Shown here: positions 5,737-12,258 of the stretch, one piece after another
How the letters are laid out: each line of letters opens with the position of its first letter
Numbering within the stretch: the first letter of the stretch is position 1
NCBI GenBank assembly: GCA_964528085.1
Contig: CAZGRE010000036.1
Location: 1 to 14,955, forward strand
Direction of reading: 5' to 3'
Origin: B2-G16 sp964528085
GTDB lineage: Bacteria > Bipolaricaulota > Bipolaricaulia > UBA7950 > UBA9294
DNA: 14,955 nt
Program-made: the position numbers and the translations under genes
Notes under the pieces: model-generated
What the model was told of the DNA's origin: nothing
Database searches by the model: none
What the model saw: the letters and a program-made list of their open reading frames with translations, nothing else

Positions 5737-6703
5737 CGACGAACCAGTCGACCGCCTTCTTTAGGGCCTTTCGGATCGACGTCCGCGGGAGCCCGAGCTC
5801 TTCGAACGCCCGTTTGGGATCGTAGTACATGTAGTGGCGCGTGAGCCGGATCGTCTCCGGTGTCATCCGCGGCGTCCCGCCGGTCAGCCGGCAGATCCCG
5901 GCGTTCAGATAGGCCATACCGAGGCCCGGTAGGTAAGGGAGGCGGAACCTAGGGGCAGGGAGCCCGGTGATATCGGAGAGGATCTCGAGGAGATCGCGCA
6001 TCGAGACGTTCTCCCCGCCGAGGATGTAGCGCTCCCCTATCCTACCCCGCTCTGCTGCGAGGAGGTGCCCCTGCCCGACTATCTCGGCATCGACGACGTT
6101 CATCCCGGTATCCATGTACGCGGGGAGGCGGCGGTTCAGAAAGTCGAGGATCAACCGCCCGGTCGGTGTCGGCCTGATATCGTAGGGGCCGACCGGGAAC
6201 GACGGGTTGACGATCACGACCGGAAGGCCCTGTTTTACGTACTCGCGTGCGACCTCCTCGGCGAGGTACTTGCTCCGCTTGTACGCCCCGACGATCCGCT
6301 CCGGCTCGACCGGCGTATCCTCGCTTGCCGGCCTATCCCTCTCCGGTATGGCGAGCGCGGCGACCGAGCTTGTGTAGACGACCCTCTCGACACCGGCTCT
6401 TCTCGCCGCTTCGAGGACGTTCCGCGTCCCTCCGACGTTCACCTCAAACGGAAGAGCGGGGTCCTTCACCCAGAACGAGTAGAGGGCAGCGACGTGATAG
6501 ACGCGGTTGCACCCTTCGACCGCGCGACGGAGCGACTCAGGATCGCGGACGTCACCGACGACGGGCTCGACCGGCAGGCCTTTGATGTTGGCGAGGTTCG
6601 AACCTTTCCGGATAAGGACCCGGACCTCGCCTTCTGCCTTGAGGAGGGCACGGACGACGTTTGCCCCGAGAAAGCCGGTCCCCCCGGTGACGAGCGATCT
6701 CAT
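5684..6703 (-). CDS. hpnA: NAD-dependent sugar epimerase/dehydratase, HpnA-like
   Basis: This extended short-chain dehydrogenase has 339 residues. The start at ATG 6703 is preferred because AGGAGGG lies directly upstream and the Rossmann motif follows at once (LVTGGTGFLGANV, Gly-rich loop 7-13); a GTG at 6727 would add eight residues with no ribosome-binding site. Catalytic features are TSSVAAL (111-117) and YKRSK (141-145, Tyr141/Lys145). Close agreement with the hopanoid-associated epimerase HpnA shows in VIVNPSFPVGPYDIRPTPTG, DFLNRRLPAYMDTGMNVVD and GRIGERYILGGENVS. No other hopanoid gene is nearby, so a link to hopanoids is only by family. It lies 48 nt downstream of tRNA-Val and probably shares its transcript. 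Its 3' end overlaps ribD. Confidence 0.86.
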   Translation of the reverse strand: MRSLVTGGTGFLGANVVRALLKAEGEVRVLIRKGSNLANIKGLPVEPVVGDVRDPESLRRAVEGCNRVYHVAALYSFWVKDPALPFEVNVGGTRNVLEAARRAGVERVVYTSSVAALAIPERDRPASEDTPVEPERIVGAYKRSKYLAEEVAREYVKQGLPVVIVNPSFPVGPYDIRPTPTGRLILDFLNRRLPAYMDTGMNVVDAEIVGQGHLLAAERGRIGERYILGGENVSMRDLLEILSDITGLPAPRFRLPYLPGLGMAYLNAGICRLTGGTPRMTPETIRLTRHYMYYDPKRAFEELGLPRTSIRKALKKAVDWFVANGYVESKLPSLSPDSR

Positions 6704-6751
6704 AACCCTCCTATCGAGCGGACTCACAGCCGAACGGATCCGGCCGACGAT

Positions 6752-6824
6752 TGGGCGAAGCAGGGCTCGAACCTGCGACCTTTCGGATGTGACCCGAACG
6801 CTCTCCCAGCTGAGCTATTCGCCC
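6752..6824 (-). tRNA. tRNA-Val, anticodon CAC
   Basis: Read on the minus strand, a complete cloverleaf is seen. The acceptor is GGGCGAA/TTCGCCC, the D stem GCTC/GAGC, and the anticodon stem TTCGG/CCGAA around loop GTCACAT (U33, anticodon CAC, A37). The T stem is GCAGG/CCTGC with loop TTCGAGC, and the discriminator is A. The anticodon reads GUG, so valine. The 3' CCA is not encoded (AATCG follows), so CCA must be added enzymatically. The loop has G32 and U38, slightly unusual. It stands between rng and the hpnA-like gene in the same orientation with its own promoter. Confidence 0.95.
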
Positions 6825-6848
6825 TTACCCCTCGCGAAGGGTAGCTTC

Positions 6849-6877
6849 ATTCTAGCGGCGCCCTCCCCGGCGATCAA
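6849..6877 (-). promoter_or_regulatory. Promoter for tRNA-Val (and hpnA-like gene)
   Basis: On the minus strand TTGATC (6877-6872), a 17-bp spacer and TAGAAT (6854-6849) form a good sigma70 promoter. The -35 overlaps the rng stop codon (6876-6874). The start would be near 6842, about 18 nt before the tRNA. The short leader contains TACCC/GGGTA arms that could form a small hairpin just before the tRNA. Confidence 0.66.
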
Positions 6878-8118
6878 GCGTCGAATTGGGCGTTTTCCAG
6901 CATGTCGGAGAGGCTCTCCCCCTTCCTCTTCCGCGTGATCTCGACGAGGCCGAGGGCCGTCATATCGACGAAGTCAGTCGGGACCCGATCTCGCTTCAAC
7001 ATCTCCTTCATCTTGTCGATCACCTGCTGCACGTGCTTTGGGTTCTCCATATCGACGAAATCGACGATGATGATCCCGCTTATCTGGCGGAGCCGGAGCT
7101 GGCGCGAGATCTCTACAGCCGCCTCGAGATTGGTGTTCAGTATCGCATCCTCCTGGTTCCGGTGGCGGATATCCCCGCCGGTGTTGACGTCGATCGCGAT
7201 CAGGGCCTCCGTCTCGTCGATGATCAGCGACCCTCCACCGGCGAGGGGGACGCGCCGCTCGAGGCTCTGCCGGATCTGATCCTCGATCTTGAACGCGCGG
7301 AAGAGCGGTTCCTTCCCCTGGTGGAGGCGGACGCGATCCCTGTACTCCGACATCCGCATGTAGTCGAGGAAGGTCAGGATCTTCTCGTAGAAGAACGGCG
7401 AGTCGACGATCACCTCCCTCGTATCCGGATCGAGCCGGTCGCGGAGGATCATCTGAACGAGCCCCATCGTCTTATAGAGGAGCCGCGGTTTCCTCGCCGA
7501 CCGGGCCGCTTTCTTTATCCCCGCCCAGGTATCGACGAGAAGCTCGTAGTCGCGCTCAAGGTCGGTCTTGCTCGCCCACTGGGCGGCCGTCCGCGCGATC
7601 ATCCCCTCACCCTCCTTCTTGAGGGCGCGGGCGATCCTCCTGATCCTCCGCCGTTCGCGGACGCTCTCCACCCGACGTGAGACCCCGAGGCGGTCCTCGG
7701 TCGGGAGGTAGACCCAGAACCGGCCGGGGAGGCTGATCTTCGTCGTCCCCTGCGGGTTCTTCGTCCCGATCCCCTCCCTCCTCACCTGGAGGGTTATCAG
7801 CTGGCCGGGGCGGAGGACCTTCTCGATCGGGACCTTCCCCTGCCACGGCTTGAACCCCTTCTCCAGCAGGATCTGGTCGTTGATCTCGTTCTGGGAGAGG
7901 AAGAGGGTCCTGTTCTCCCCGATATCGACGAACGCCGAGCCGAGCCCGGGAAGGACGTCCGCCACCCTCCCCTTGTAGATGTTCCCGACGATCTTCTCCT
8001 GCGTCGGATGACCGTAGTGGATCTCCATCAGCCGGTCCCCCTCGAGGAGGGCGACCCGCGTCCGTTTCTCACCTTCACCCGTCTCGTCGACGGAGATCAG
8101 AATCCTCTTTACGTCGAT
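6874..8118 (-). CDS. rng: Ribonuclease E/G family endoribonuclease lacking the Zn-link; ATC start inferred
   Basis: The enzyme cleaves single-stranded RNA in mRNA decay and rRNA maturation. From the inferred ATC start at 8118 it has 414 residues. An N-terminal S1-type region runs from VKRILISVDETG and RVALLEGDRLMEIHY to IVGNIYKGRVADVLPGLGSAFVDIG. The catalytic DNase I-like domain contains AIDVNTGG (Asp310) and IIIVDFVDMENPKH (Asp353), matching E. coli RNase E Asp303 and Asp346. There is no ATG, GTG or TTG in frame between the stop at 8137-8139 and ATG 8028, which would delete about 30 conserved residues. ATC 8118 has GAAGGTG (8130-8124) at 5-nt spacing; ATT 8103 and CTG 8100 are weaker options. 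The protein stops 17 residues after ITRKRKGE; the CPxCxGxG Zn-link and small C-terminal domain are missing. It would overlap folK by 10 bp. Confidence 0.85.
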   Translation of the reverse strand: MDVKRILISVDETGEGEKRTRVALLEGDRLMEIHYGHPTQEKIVGNIYKGRVADVLPGLGSAFVDIGENRTLFLSQNEINDQILLEKGFKPWQGKVPIEKVLRPGQLITLQVRREGIGTKNPQGTTKISLPGRFWVYLPTEDRLGVSRRVESVRERRRIRRIARALKKEGEGMIARTAAQWASKTDLERDYELLVDTWAGIKKAARSARKPRLLYKTMGLVQMILRDRLDPDTREVIVDSPFFYEKILTFLDYMRMSEYRDRVRLHQGKEPLFRAFKIEDQIRQSLERRVPLAGGGSLIIDETEALIAIDVNTGGDIRHRNQEDAILNTNLEAAVEISRQLRLRQISGIIIVDFVDMENPKHVQQVIDKMKEMLKRDRVPTDFVDMTALGLVEITRKRKGESLSDMLENAQFDA

Positions 8119-8597
8119 TTTAGCACCTTCTTTCCCTCATCGAGTCCGATCAATATCTCTGTGAACCGCCGCCCGGTCCGAGGGTCCACGAGGTCAGGGG
8201 CGATCTCGGTAAGGGGTATCAGCACGAATCGCCGCGCATCCATCCGCGGGTGGGGGACGATGACCGGACCCTCCTCGATCACCTCGTCTCCGTATAGGAG
8301 GACGTCGATGTCGAGCCGGCGCGGGCCGAATCGCGTTGTCCTGATCCGGCCGGCGCGGGCCTCGATCCCCTCGAGCAGGACGATAAGCTCCTTTGGCGAA
8401 AGGGAGGTTGCTCCGCCTACGACGCGGTTGAGGAACCACGGCTGGTCTTCGTAATCGACCGGTTCTGTCTCGTAGTAGGATGATCGCTTCGTGATCGTTA
8501 TTCCTGATCTTTCGATCTGGTCGAGTCCCCAGTCGAGGGCTTCCCGCCGATCTCCCAGGTTCGAGCCGAGGCAGAGATATACCGAGACCGGTCTCAC
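8109..8597 (-). CDS. folK: 2-amino-4-hydroxy-6-hydroxymethyldihydropteridine pyrophosphokinase (HPPK)
   Basis: The 162-residue enzyme transfers pyrophosphate from ATP to 6-hydroxymethyl-7,8-dihydropterin in folate synthesis. The start is placed at GTG 8597, whose GTGA overlaps the folB stop. An upstream in-frame ATG (8630) would add 11 residues not typical of the family, whose members start close to the YLCLGSNLGDR block (7-17 here). Other signatures are YYETEPVDYEDQPWFLN (41-57) and RFGPRRLDIDVLLYGD (89-104), with the metal-binding Asp96 and Asp98 and the preceding Arg residues, then PHPRM (115-119). The gene sits between folB and rng in the ribosomal operon. Translation is probably coupled to folB. 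Length is normal. Confidence 0.95.
   Translation of the reverse strand: MRPVSVYLCLGSNLGDRREALDWGLDQIERSGITITKRSSYYETEPVDYEDQPWFLNRVVGGATSLSPKELIVLLEGIEARAGRIRTTRFGPRRLDIDVLLYGDEVIEEGPVIVPHPRMDARRFVLIPLTEIAPDLVDPRTGRRFTEILIGLDEGKKVLKST
8124..8130 (-). promoter_or_regulatory. Shine-Dalgarno sequence supporting the ATC start of rng
   Basis: GAAGGTG (8130-8124 on the minus strand) matches 6 of 7 positions of GGAGGTG and is 5 nt from ATC 8118. It lies within the last codons of folK. It is the best-placed ribosome-binding site for a start that keeps the conserved N-terminal strand VKRILI. Confidence 0.55.
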
Positions 8598-8959
8598 CCG
8601 CGGGTCTTCTTCACTTCTGCCGCTGTGCATGCCGCGTTTCCGATACCCGGCGGGGTGAGCTTCCTGACCCGGACGAGGGTCGAATCGATCTTCGGGAATC
8701 GCTCCAATAGCCCGTCGCAGATCGCACCGGCGAAGGACTCGATGAGGTTGAATCGGTGTAGCCGGTTGATCTCTTCGACGAGGCTGGCCATCGCGGCGTA
8801 GTCGACCGTATCGGAGATCTCATCGCTTGTAAGGGCTCGTTCGATATCCCCTTCGACCTCGATGTCGATCCGGAACCGGCCTTTCTTCCCCTTCTCCTCT
8901 TCGTATACGCCGTGATACCCCTCAATCTCGATCCCTTCGATGGACAGGCGTACGCTCAT
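8594..8959 (-). CDS. folB: Dihydroneopterin aldolase
   Basis: The 121-residue protein converts 7,8-dihydroneopterin to 6-hydroxymethyl-7,8-dihydropterin and glycolaldehyde, supplying the substrate of FolK encoded next. ATG 8959 is chosen because it overlaps the rplT stop as ATGA and the family begins here; the open frame upstream runs antiparallel through rplT sequence and has no homology. Signatures are IEIEGYHGVYEEEK (10-23, with the substrate-binding Glu near 20-22), DTVDYAAM (50-57), FNLIESFAGAI (70-80) and VRVRKLTPPG (96-105, catalytic Lys100). The enzyme forms a barrel-shaped oligomer in the cytoplasm. Folate genes within a ribosomal-protein operon may tie formyl-Met-tRNA supply to ribosome output; this is inference. 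Confidence 0.94.
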   Translation of the reverse strand: MSVRLSIEGIEIEGYHGVYEEEKGKKGRFRIDIEVEGDIERALTSDEISDTVDYAAMASLVEEINRLHRFNLIESFAGAICDGLLERFPKIDSTLVRVRKLTPPGIGNAACTAAEVKKTRG

Positions 8960-9318
8960 CCCTTGACGGCTTCGTCCTTCGCCAACTCGGCTAGGGCCGT
9001 AAACGTCGACGGATCGCGGACCGCGATCTCGGCGAGGATCTTCCGGTTCAATCCGACCCCCCGCCGGGCAAGCCCGCCGATGAACGCCGAATAAGAGACT
9101 CCGTTCAGCTTCGCCGCTGCGCTGATCCGCGTCACCCACAGCCGGCGGAAGTCCCGCTTCCGCCGCCGCCGGTCGATGTAGCTGTTCCGAAGGGCCTTCA
9201 TCACCGCCTGCTTGGCGATCCGATGGGAGGTCCCTCGCTTCCCCTTGAACCCCTTGGCAAGGGCCATGATCTTCTTCCGCCGCTCTTTATGCTTTCTCCC
9301 TCCACGCACTCGTGGCAT
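8956..9318 (-). CDS. rplT: Large ribosomal subunit protein bL20
   Basis: The 120-residue, strongly basic protein is full length. MPRVRGGRKHKERRKKIMALAKGF is the N-terminal extension that threads into 23S rRNA, followed by GKRGTSHRIAKQAVMKALRNSYIDRRRRKRDFRRLW and RISAAAKLNGVSYSAFIGGLARRGVGLNRKILAEIA, all canonical. bL20 is needed for early 50S assembly and in other bacteria represses its own operon by binding mRNA. Start ATG 9318 has GAGGGG upstream. It lies 23 nt after rpmI and overlaps folB by 4 bp. Confidence 0.98.
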   Translation of the reverse strand: MPRVRGGRKHKERRKKIMALAKGFKGKRGTSHRIAKQAVMKALRNSYIDRRRRKRDFRRLWVTRISAAAKLNGVSYSAFIGGLARRGVGLNRKILAEIAVRDPSTFTALAELAKDEAVKG

Positions 9319-9341
9319 TCTGATACCCCTCTTCTACGCGG

Positions 9342-9536
9342 TTATTTCCCGATCATCCGCGTGATATTTTTCTTCTGGCCGCCGGTCAGCTGTTTATCCT
9401 GGCGGGCCTGCCGCTTCGCCTTCGACCGCTTCTTCACGTTCTTGTGGAAGTAGTTCGACATATGGTGCAACAGCTTCCCGCCCTTCGAACGCTTGAAGCG
9501 CTTCTTCGCCGCTTTGTGCGTCTTCTGCTTCGGCAC
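9342..9536 (-). CDS. rpmI: Large ribosomal subunit protein bL35
   Basis: The 64-residue, highly basic protein has the family pattern PKQKTHKAAKKRFKRSKGGKL, then HHMSNYFHKNVKKRSKAKRQ. Its start is GTG 9536 (not ATG), preceded by a strong GAGGAGGAG. It lies 15 nt after infC and 23 nt before rplT, the conserved infC-rpmI-rplT order. The spacers are too short for the long leader structures that carry L20-binding sites in some bacteria, although such a site could lie in infC coding sequence. Confidence 0.97.
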   Translation of the reverse strand: MPKQKTHKAAKKRFKRSKGGKLLHHMSNYFHKNVKKRSKAKRQARQDKQLTGGQKKNITRMIGK

Positions 9537-9551
9537 CTTTCTCCTCCTCGT

Positions 9552-10061
9552 TCAGCTCGGCTGCGTGGGGACCAACATCATCTGGAGGGTCCGACCGCGG
9601 GCCATCGGCTGGCCGTCTACGCGCGCGATGTCGCTCACCTCTTCTTCGATCCGCTTGAGGAGCTCCCTCCCCCGCGATGCGTGCACGATCTCCCGGCCGC
9701 GGAAGAAGATGCTGACCCGGACCATGTCCCCCCGGCTGAGGAAGTGGCGGACCCGCCCTATCTTCGTCTGAAAATCATGCTCCCCGATCTTTATCGTGAA
9801 CTTGATCTCCTTCAGTTTGGTCCTCCGCTTCTGCTTCCTCTCCCGTTTCTCGAGCTGGTAATGGTATTTTCCGTAGTCGACGATCTTGCAGACGACTGGG
9901 GTCGCCTGGGACGCCACCTCGACGAGGTCGAGCCCCTTTTCGCGGGCGATGGCGAGCGCCTCCTCTATCGGCATGACCCCGAGGTTCTCCCCCTTATCGT
10001 CAACGACGCGGACCTCCTTCTGGCGGATCCTCTCGTTGACGCGCAGCTTCCTCTTGTCTAT
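9552..10061 (-). CDS. infC: Translation initiation factor IF-3 with ATA start codon
   Basis: IF3 binds the 30S subunit, prevents early 50S joining and rejects non-standard start codons. The first in-frame ATG (9974) would remove about 29 residues of the N-terminal domain (KLRVNERIRQKEVRVVDDKGENLGV), which is conserved. Between the in-frame stop at 10074-10076 and that ATG there is no ATG, GTG or TTG. ATA at 10061-10059 is placed 5 nt after a perfect AGGAGG, giving 169 residues, normal for IF3. The N domain spans about 1-70 (GLDLVEVASQATPVVCKIVDYGKYHYQ), followed by a Lys/Arg-rich linker (71-84), then the C domain with KIGEHDFQTKIGRVRHFLSRGDMVRVSIFFRGREI. A near-cognate infC start fits the known autoregulation in E. 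coli (AUU). It begins 12 nt after nadD. Confidence 0.95.
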   Translation of the reverse strand: MDKRKLRVNERIRQKEVRVVDDKGENLGVMPIEEALAIAREKGLDLVEVASQATPVVCKIVDYGKYHYQLEKRERKQKRRTKLKEIKFTIKIGEHDFQTKIGRVRHFLSRGDMVRVSIFFRGREIVHASRGRELLKRIEEEVSDIARVDGQPMARGRTLQMMLVPTQPS

Positions 10062-10066
10062 TCTGA

Positions 10067-10072
10067 CCTCCT
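10067..10072 (-). promoter_or_regulatory. Perfect Shine-Dalgarno sequence deciding the infC ATA start
   Basis: AGGAGG (10072-10067 on the minus strand) sits directly after the nadD stop codon and 5 nt from ATA 10061. The strength and spacing of this site, together with the absence of any ordinary start codon before the conserved N-terminal domain, fix ATA as the initiation codon. Confidence 0.85.
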
Positions 10073-10073
10073 G

Positions 10074-10703
10074 TTACTTGGTGGTGGGCCGCGCTCCCAT
10101 CGGGGCGCGGTCCAGGTACAGCCCGTGTCTAACTATATACTCTGCGACCTCCGCCGGCACGAACCGGTCGATCGACTCCCCATCCCTCACCATCCGGCGG
10201 AGACGGGTCGACGAAAGATCGATCTCCGGCATGTCGAGGGGATAGATCGCTGCCTGATCGAACGGGGGTTCTGCAAAGGCGGAGAGGGTCACTCCGGGGC
10301 GGGGCGCGATGATGAACGGCACACTCCGTAAGAGCTCCTCCGCCTCCTTCCACGTATCGATCTCGATCAGGCGATCCGCCCCCACAATGAAGCAGATCCC
10401 TTCCGGATAATCATCCTTCAAAGCGCGGATCGTGTCAATGGTGTAGGATGGACCGTCGCGGTCGATCTCGATCCGCGAGACGGAGAACCGGTTCTTCCCG
10501 TCTACCGCCGCCTTCACCATCGAATAGCGGTCCTCCTTCGTCGCCCCGTTTGTGAGCTCCTTATGCGGCGGGATCCCATTCGGGATGAATATGACACGCG
10601 AGAGCTCAAACTGCTCGAGCGCGCGGTCCGCGACGAGGATATGTGCGTTGTGGAGGGGATTGAACGTCCCGCCGAACAGCCCGACCCTACCCTTCAAGCT
10701 CAA
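10074..10703 (-). CDS. nadD: Nicotinate-nucleotide adenylyltransferase
   Basis: The 209-residue enzyme adenylates nicotinate mononucleotide to deamido-NAD in NAD synthesis. It carries the nucleotidyltransferase motif GLFGGTFNPLHNAHI (8-22, with His18 and His21), VIFIPNGIPPHKE, FIVGADRL and the second ATP motif DLSSTRLRR. The start is uncertain. GTG 10712, TTG 10703 and TTG 10697 are all in frame and give MSSLSLKGRV, MSLKGRV or MKGRV before GLFGG. TTG 10703 is chosen because GGGGG lies 8 nt upstream, while 10697 best matches family length. All choices overlap the end of obg (stop 10687-10689). The obg-nadD order is common, but the rsfS gene often found after nadD is replaced by infC. Confidence 0.94.
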   Translation of the reverse strand: MSLKGRVGLFGGTFNPLHNAHILVADRALEQFELSRVIFIPNGIPPHKELTNGATKEDRYSMVKAAVDGKNRFSVSRIEIDRDGPSYTIDTIRALKDDYPEGICFIVGADRLIEIDTWKEAEELLRSVPFIIAPRPGVTLSAFAEPPFDQAAIYPLDMPEIDLSSTRLRRMVRDGESIDRFVPAEVAEYIVRHGLYLDRAPMGARPTTK

Positions 10704-11961
10704 ACTCGACACCCCCGATCCGGACCGGATCCCCCGGCTGGAACCCCCGGCGGCGGAGCTCACGCATGACCCCCATCCTCTCCAGCCGCTCGGTGAGGTA
10801 ACCCGGTGCGTCCCTGCTCTCCATCGTCAGCTTCTTGACGATCTTCTCCACCTCTTCTCCGATGACGGCGAACCCATCCCCGGAGCGCTCGACGCGGAAC
10901 CCGGACTCACCCCGATACCGGTAGATCCGCCGCCGGATGGGGGAGCTCCGCCGGGGGGTCCTCCTTTTCTCCTCATCCAGGCGGCGATGGGTCTCGAGGA
11001 TCAGCTCGCGCACCCCTTCCCTCGTCGCTACAGAGATCGGGAAGAGCTCGACCCCGATCTCTGCGAACCTCTCCTTCGCCTCTTCCACCTTATCCTCATC
11101 GATCAGGTCGATCTTGTTCCCGGCGACGATCTGCGGCCGCTTTGCGAGGGAGGGGTCGAACGCCTCGAGCTCAGCGTTGATCTTACGGTAACTCTCGATC
11201 GGGTCCTTCCCCTCCAGCCAGGCGAGATCGACCATGTGGATGAAGATCAACGTCCGTTCGACGTGGCGGAGGAAACGGATCCCAAGCCCCTTCCCTGCAT
11301 GCGCCCCCTCGATCAGCCCTGGGATATCGACGGCGACGAACTGGTGCAATCCATCGACGTCGACCACCCCCAGGTTCGGAACGACGGTGGTGAACGGGTA
11401 ATCGGCGATCTTCGCCTTCTTCTCCGATATCGTCGATATGAGGCTCGATTTCCCGACGTTCGGAGGACCGATTATCCCCACATCGGCGATCAGCTTGAGC
11501 TCAAGCCTGAGGGTCCGCTCCTCCCCGGGGAGGCCGCGCTCGCATATCCGGGGGGCCTGCCTCGTCGAGGTGGTGAAGCTGGCGTTCCCCCGCCCCCCTT
11601 CCCCGCCGCGGGCGACGATCACCTCGGCCCCCGGCTCGGAGAGATCGGCGATGACCTCACCCGTCGTCCTATCCCATACGATCGTCCCGACCGGGACGGA
11701 GACGATCCGGTCCTCCCCCCGCGCCCCCTGGCGCGTGTTCCGGCCGCCGTCTCCCCCGTTCCCAGCCGTGATCTTCGGTCGGTTTCGGAATCGGTACAGG
11801 GTCGACAGGCTCGGATCGGCGCGGAGGATCACGGACCCACCGTCTCCCCCGCTACCTCCGTCCGGGCCGCCGCGCGGGTTGTGGCGGTTGGATATGAAAT
11901 GGATCACCCCGTTCCCCCCGCGTCCGCCGCGGACGCGCAGGATAGCCTCATCGAGGAACAT
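10687..11961 (-). CDS. obg: GTPase Obg/CgtA, 50S ribosome assembly factor
   Basis: The 424-residue protein has the full three-domain architecture. The glycine-rich Obg fold is at 1-158 (FLDEAILRVRGGRGGNG, RGGPDGGSGGDGGSV, GEGGRGNASF). The G domain is at about 159-330: G1 GPPNVGKSS (165-173), switch I YPFTTVVPNLG (188-198), G3 DIPGLIEGA (212-220), G4 NKID (282-285) and G5 ISVATREG (309-316). The C-terminal OCT domain (about 345-424) includes FAVIGEEVEKIVKK and LRRRGFQPGDPVRIGGVEFE. G1 reads GPPNVGKSS instead of the commoner GLPNAGKST, which should still bind nucleotide. Start ATG 11961 is the family start and is preceded by an in-frame TAA, but its Shine-Dalgarno sequence is poor, so it may rely on translation from rpmA 28 nt upstream. 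Confidence 0.97.
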   Translation of the reverse strand: MFLDEAILRVRGGRGGNGVIHFISNRHNPRGGPDGGSGGDGGSVILRADPSLSTLYRFRNRPKITAGNGGDGGRNTRQGARGEDRIVSVPVGTIVWDRTTGEVIADLSEPGAEVIVARGGEGGRGNASFTTSTRQAPRICERGLPGEERTLRLELKLIADVGIIGPPNVGKSSLISTISEKKAKIADYPFTTVVPNLGVVDVDGLHQFVAVDIPGLIEGAHAGKGLGIRFLRHVERTLIFIHMVDLAWLEGKDPIESYRKINAELEAFDPSLAKRPQIVAGNKIDLIDEDKVEEAKERFAEIGVELFPISVATREGVRELILETHRRLDEEKRRTPRRSSPIRRRIYRYRGESGFRVERSGDGFAVIGEEVEKIVKKLTMESRDAPGYLTERLERMGVMRELRRRGFQPGDPVRIGGVEFELEG

Positions 11962-11989
11962 GAACGTTTACCGGGATGATCATCGATAG

Positions 11990-12247
11990 CTACTCGCCCG
12001 TCGCGGGTAGCACGTTGACGTACTTCTTTCCACGCCCTTCGAACTGCACGTAGCCGGCGGTCTTCGCGTAGATCGTGAAATCCCGCCCCATTCCCACGTT
12101 CCTCCCCGGTGCGAATGCGGTCCCGCGCTGGCGGAGGATGATCGTCCCCGCGTTCACCCATTCCCCGCCGAACCGCTTCACGCCGAGGCGCTTCCCCGGG
12201 CTGTCATGAACATTCTGCGTAGATCCGGTACTCGTCTTATGAGCCAT
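11990..12247 (-). CDS. rpmA: Large ribosomal subunit protein bL27
   Basis: The 85-residue protein has the bL27 core KRLGVKRFGGEWVNAGTIILRQRGTAFAPGRNVGMGRDFTIYA. It begins MAHK at ATG 12247 after AAGGAGAG, with no N-terminal pre-sequence of the MLxxNLQLFA type that Prp removes in Firmicutes. The tail that reaches the peptidyl-transferase centre is unusual: MAHKTSTGSTQNVHDS instead of the usual MAHKKGGGSTRNGRDS pattern, with the second Lys, two Gly and the Arg-Asn-Gly-Arg segment changed, although Ala2-His3-Lys4 and GST are kept. It lies between the prp-like gene (11 nt) and obg (28 nt), the standard rplU-(prp)-rpmA-obg order. Confidence 0.97.
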   Translation of the reverse strand: MAHKTSTGSTQNVHDSPGKRLGVKRFGGEWVNAGTIILRQRGTAFAPGRNVGMGRDFTIYAKTAGYVQFEGRGKKYVNVLPATGE

Positions 12248-12258
12248 CGTCTCTCCTT

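Noticed and set aside
8960..9139. Upstream extension of folB by 60 codons
   Set aside because: It is an alternative frame of rplT with no FolB-like sequence; ATG 8959 in an ATGA overlap is the sensible start.
10552..11979. A 475-codon plus-strand open frame antisense to nadD and obg
   Set aside because: Asp/Pro/Arg-rich composition typical of antisense frames in GC-rich genes; the opposite strand encodes clear NadD and Obg.
11974..11986. Palindrome GATGATCATC between rpmA and obg
   Set aside because: A 10-bp palindrome built around GATC is expected by chance given the very high GATC density in this window.
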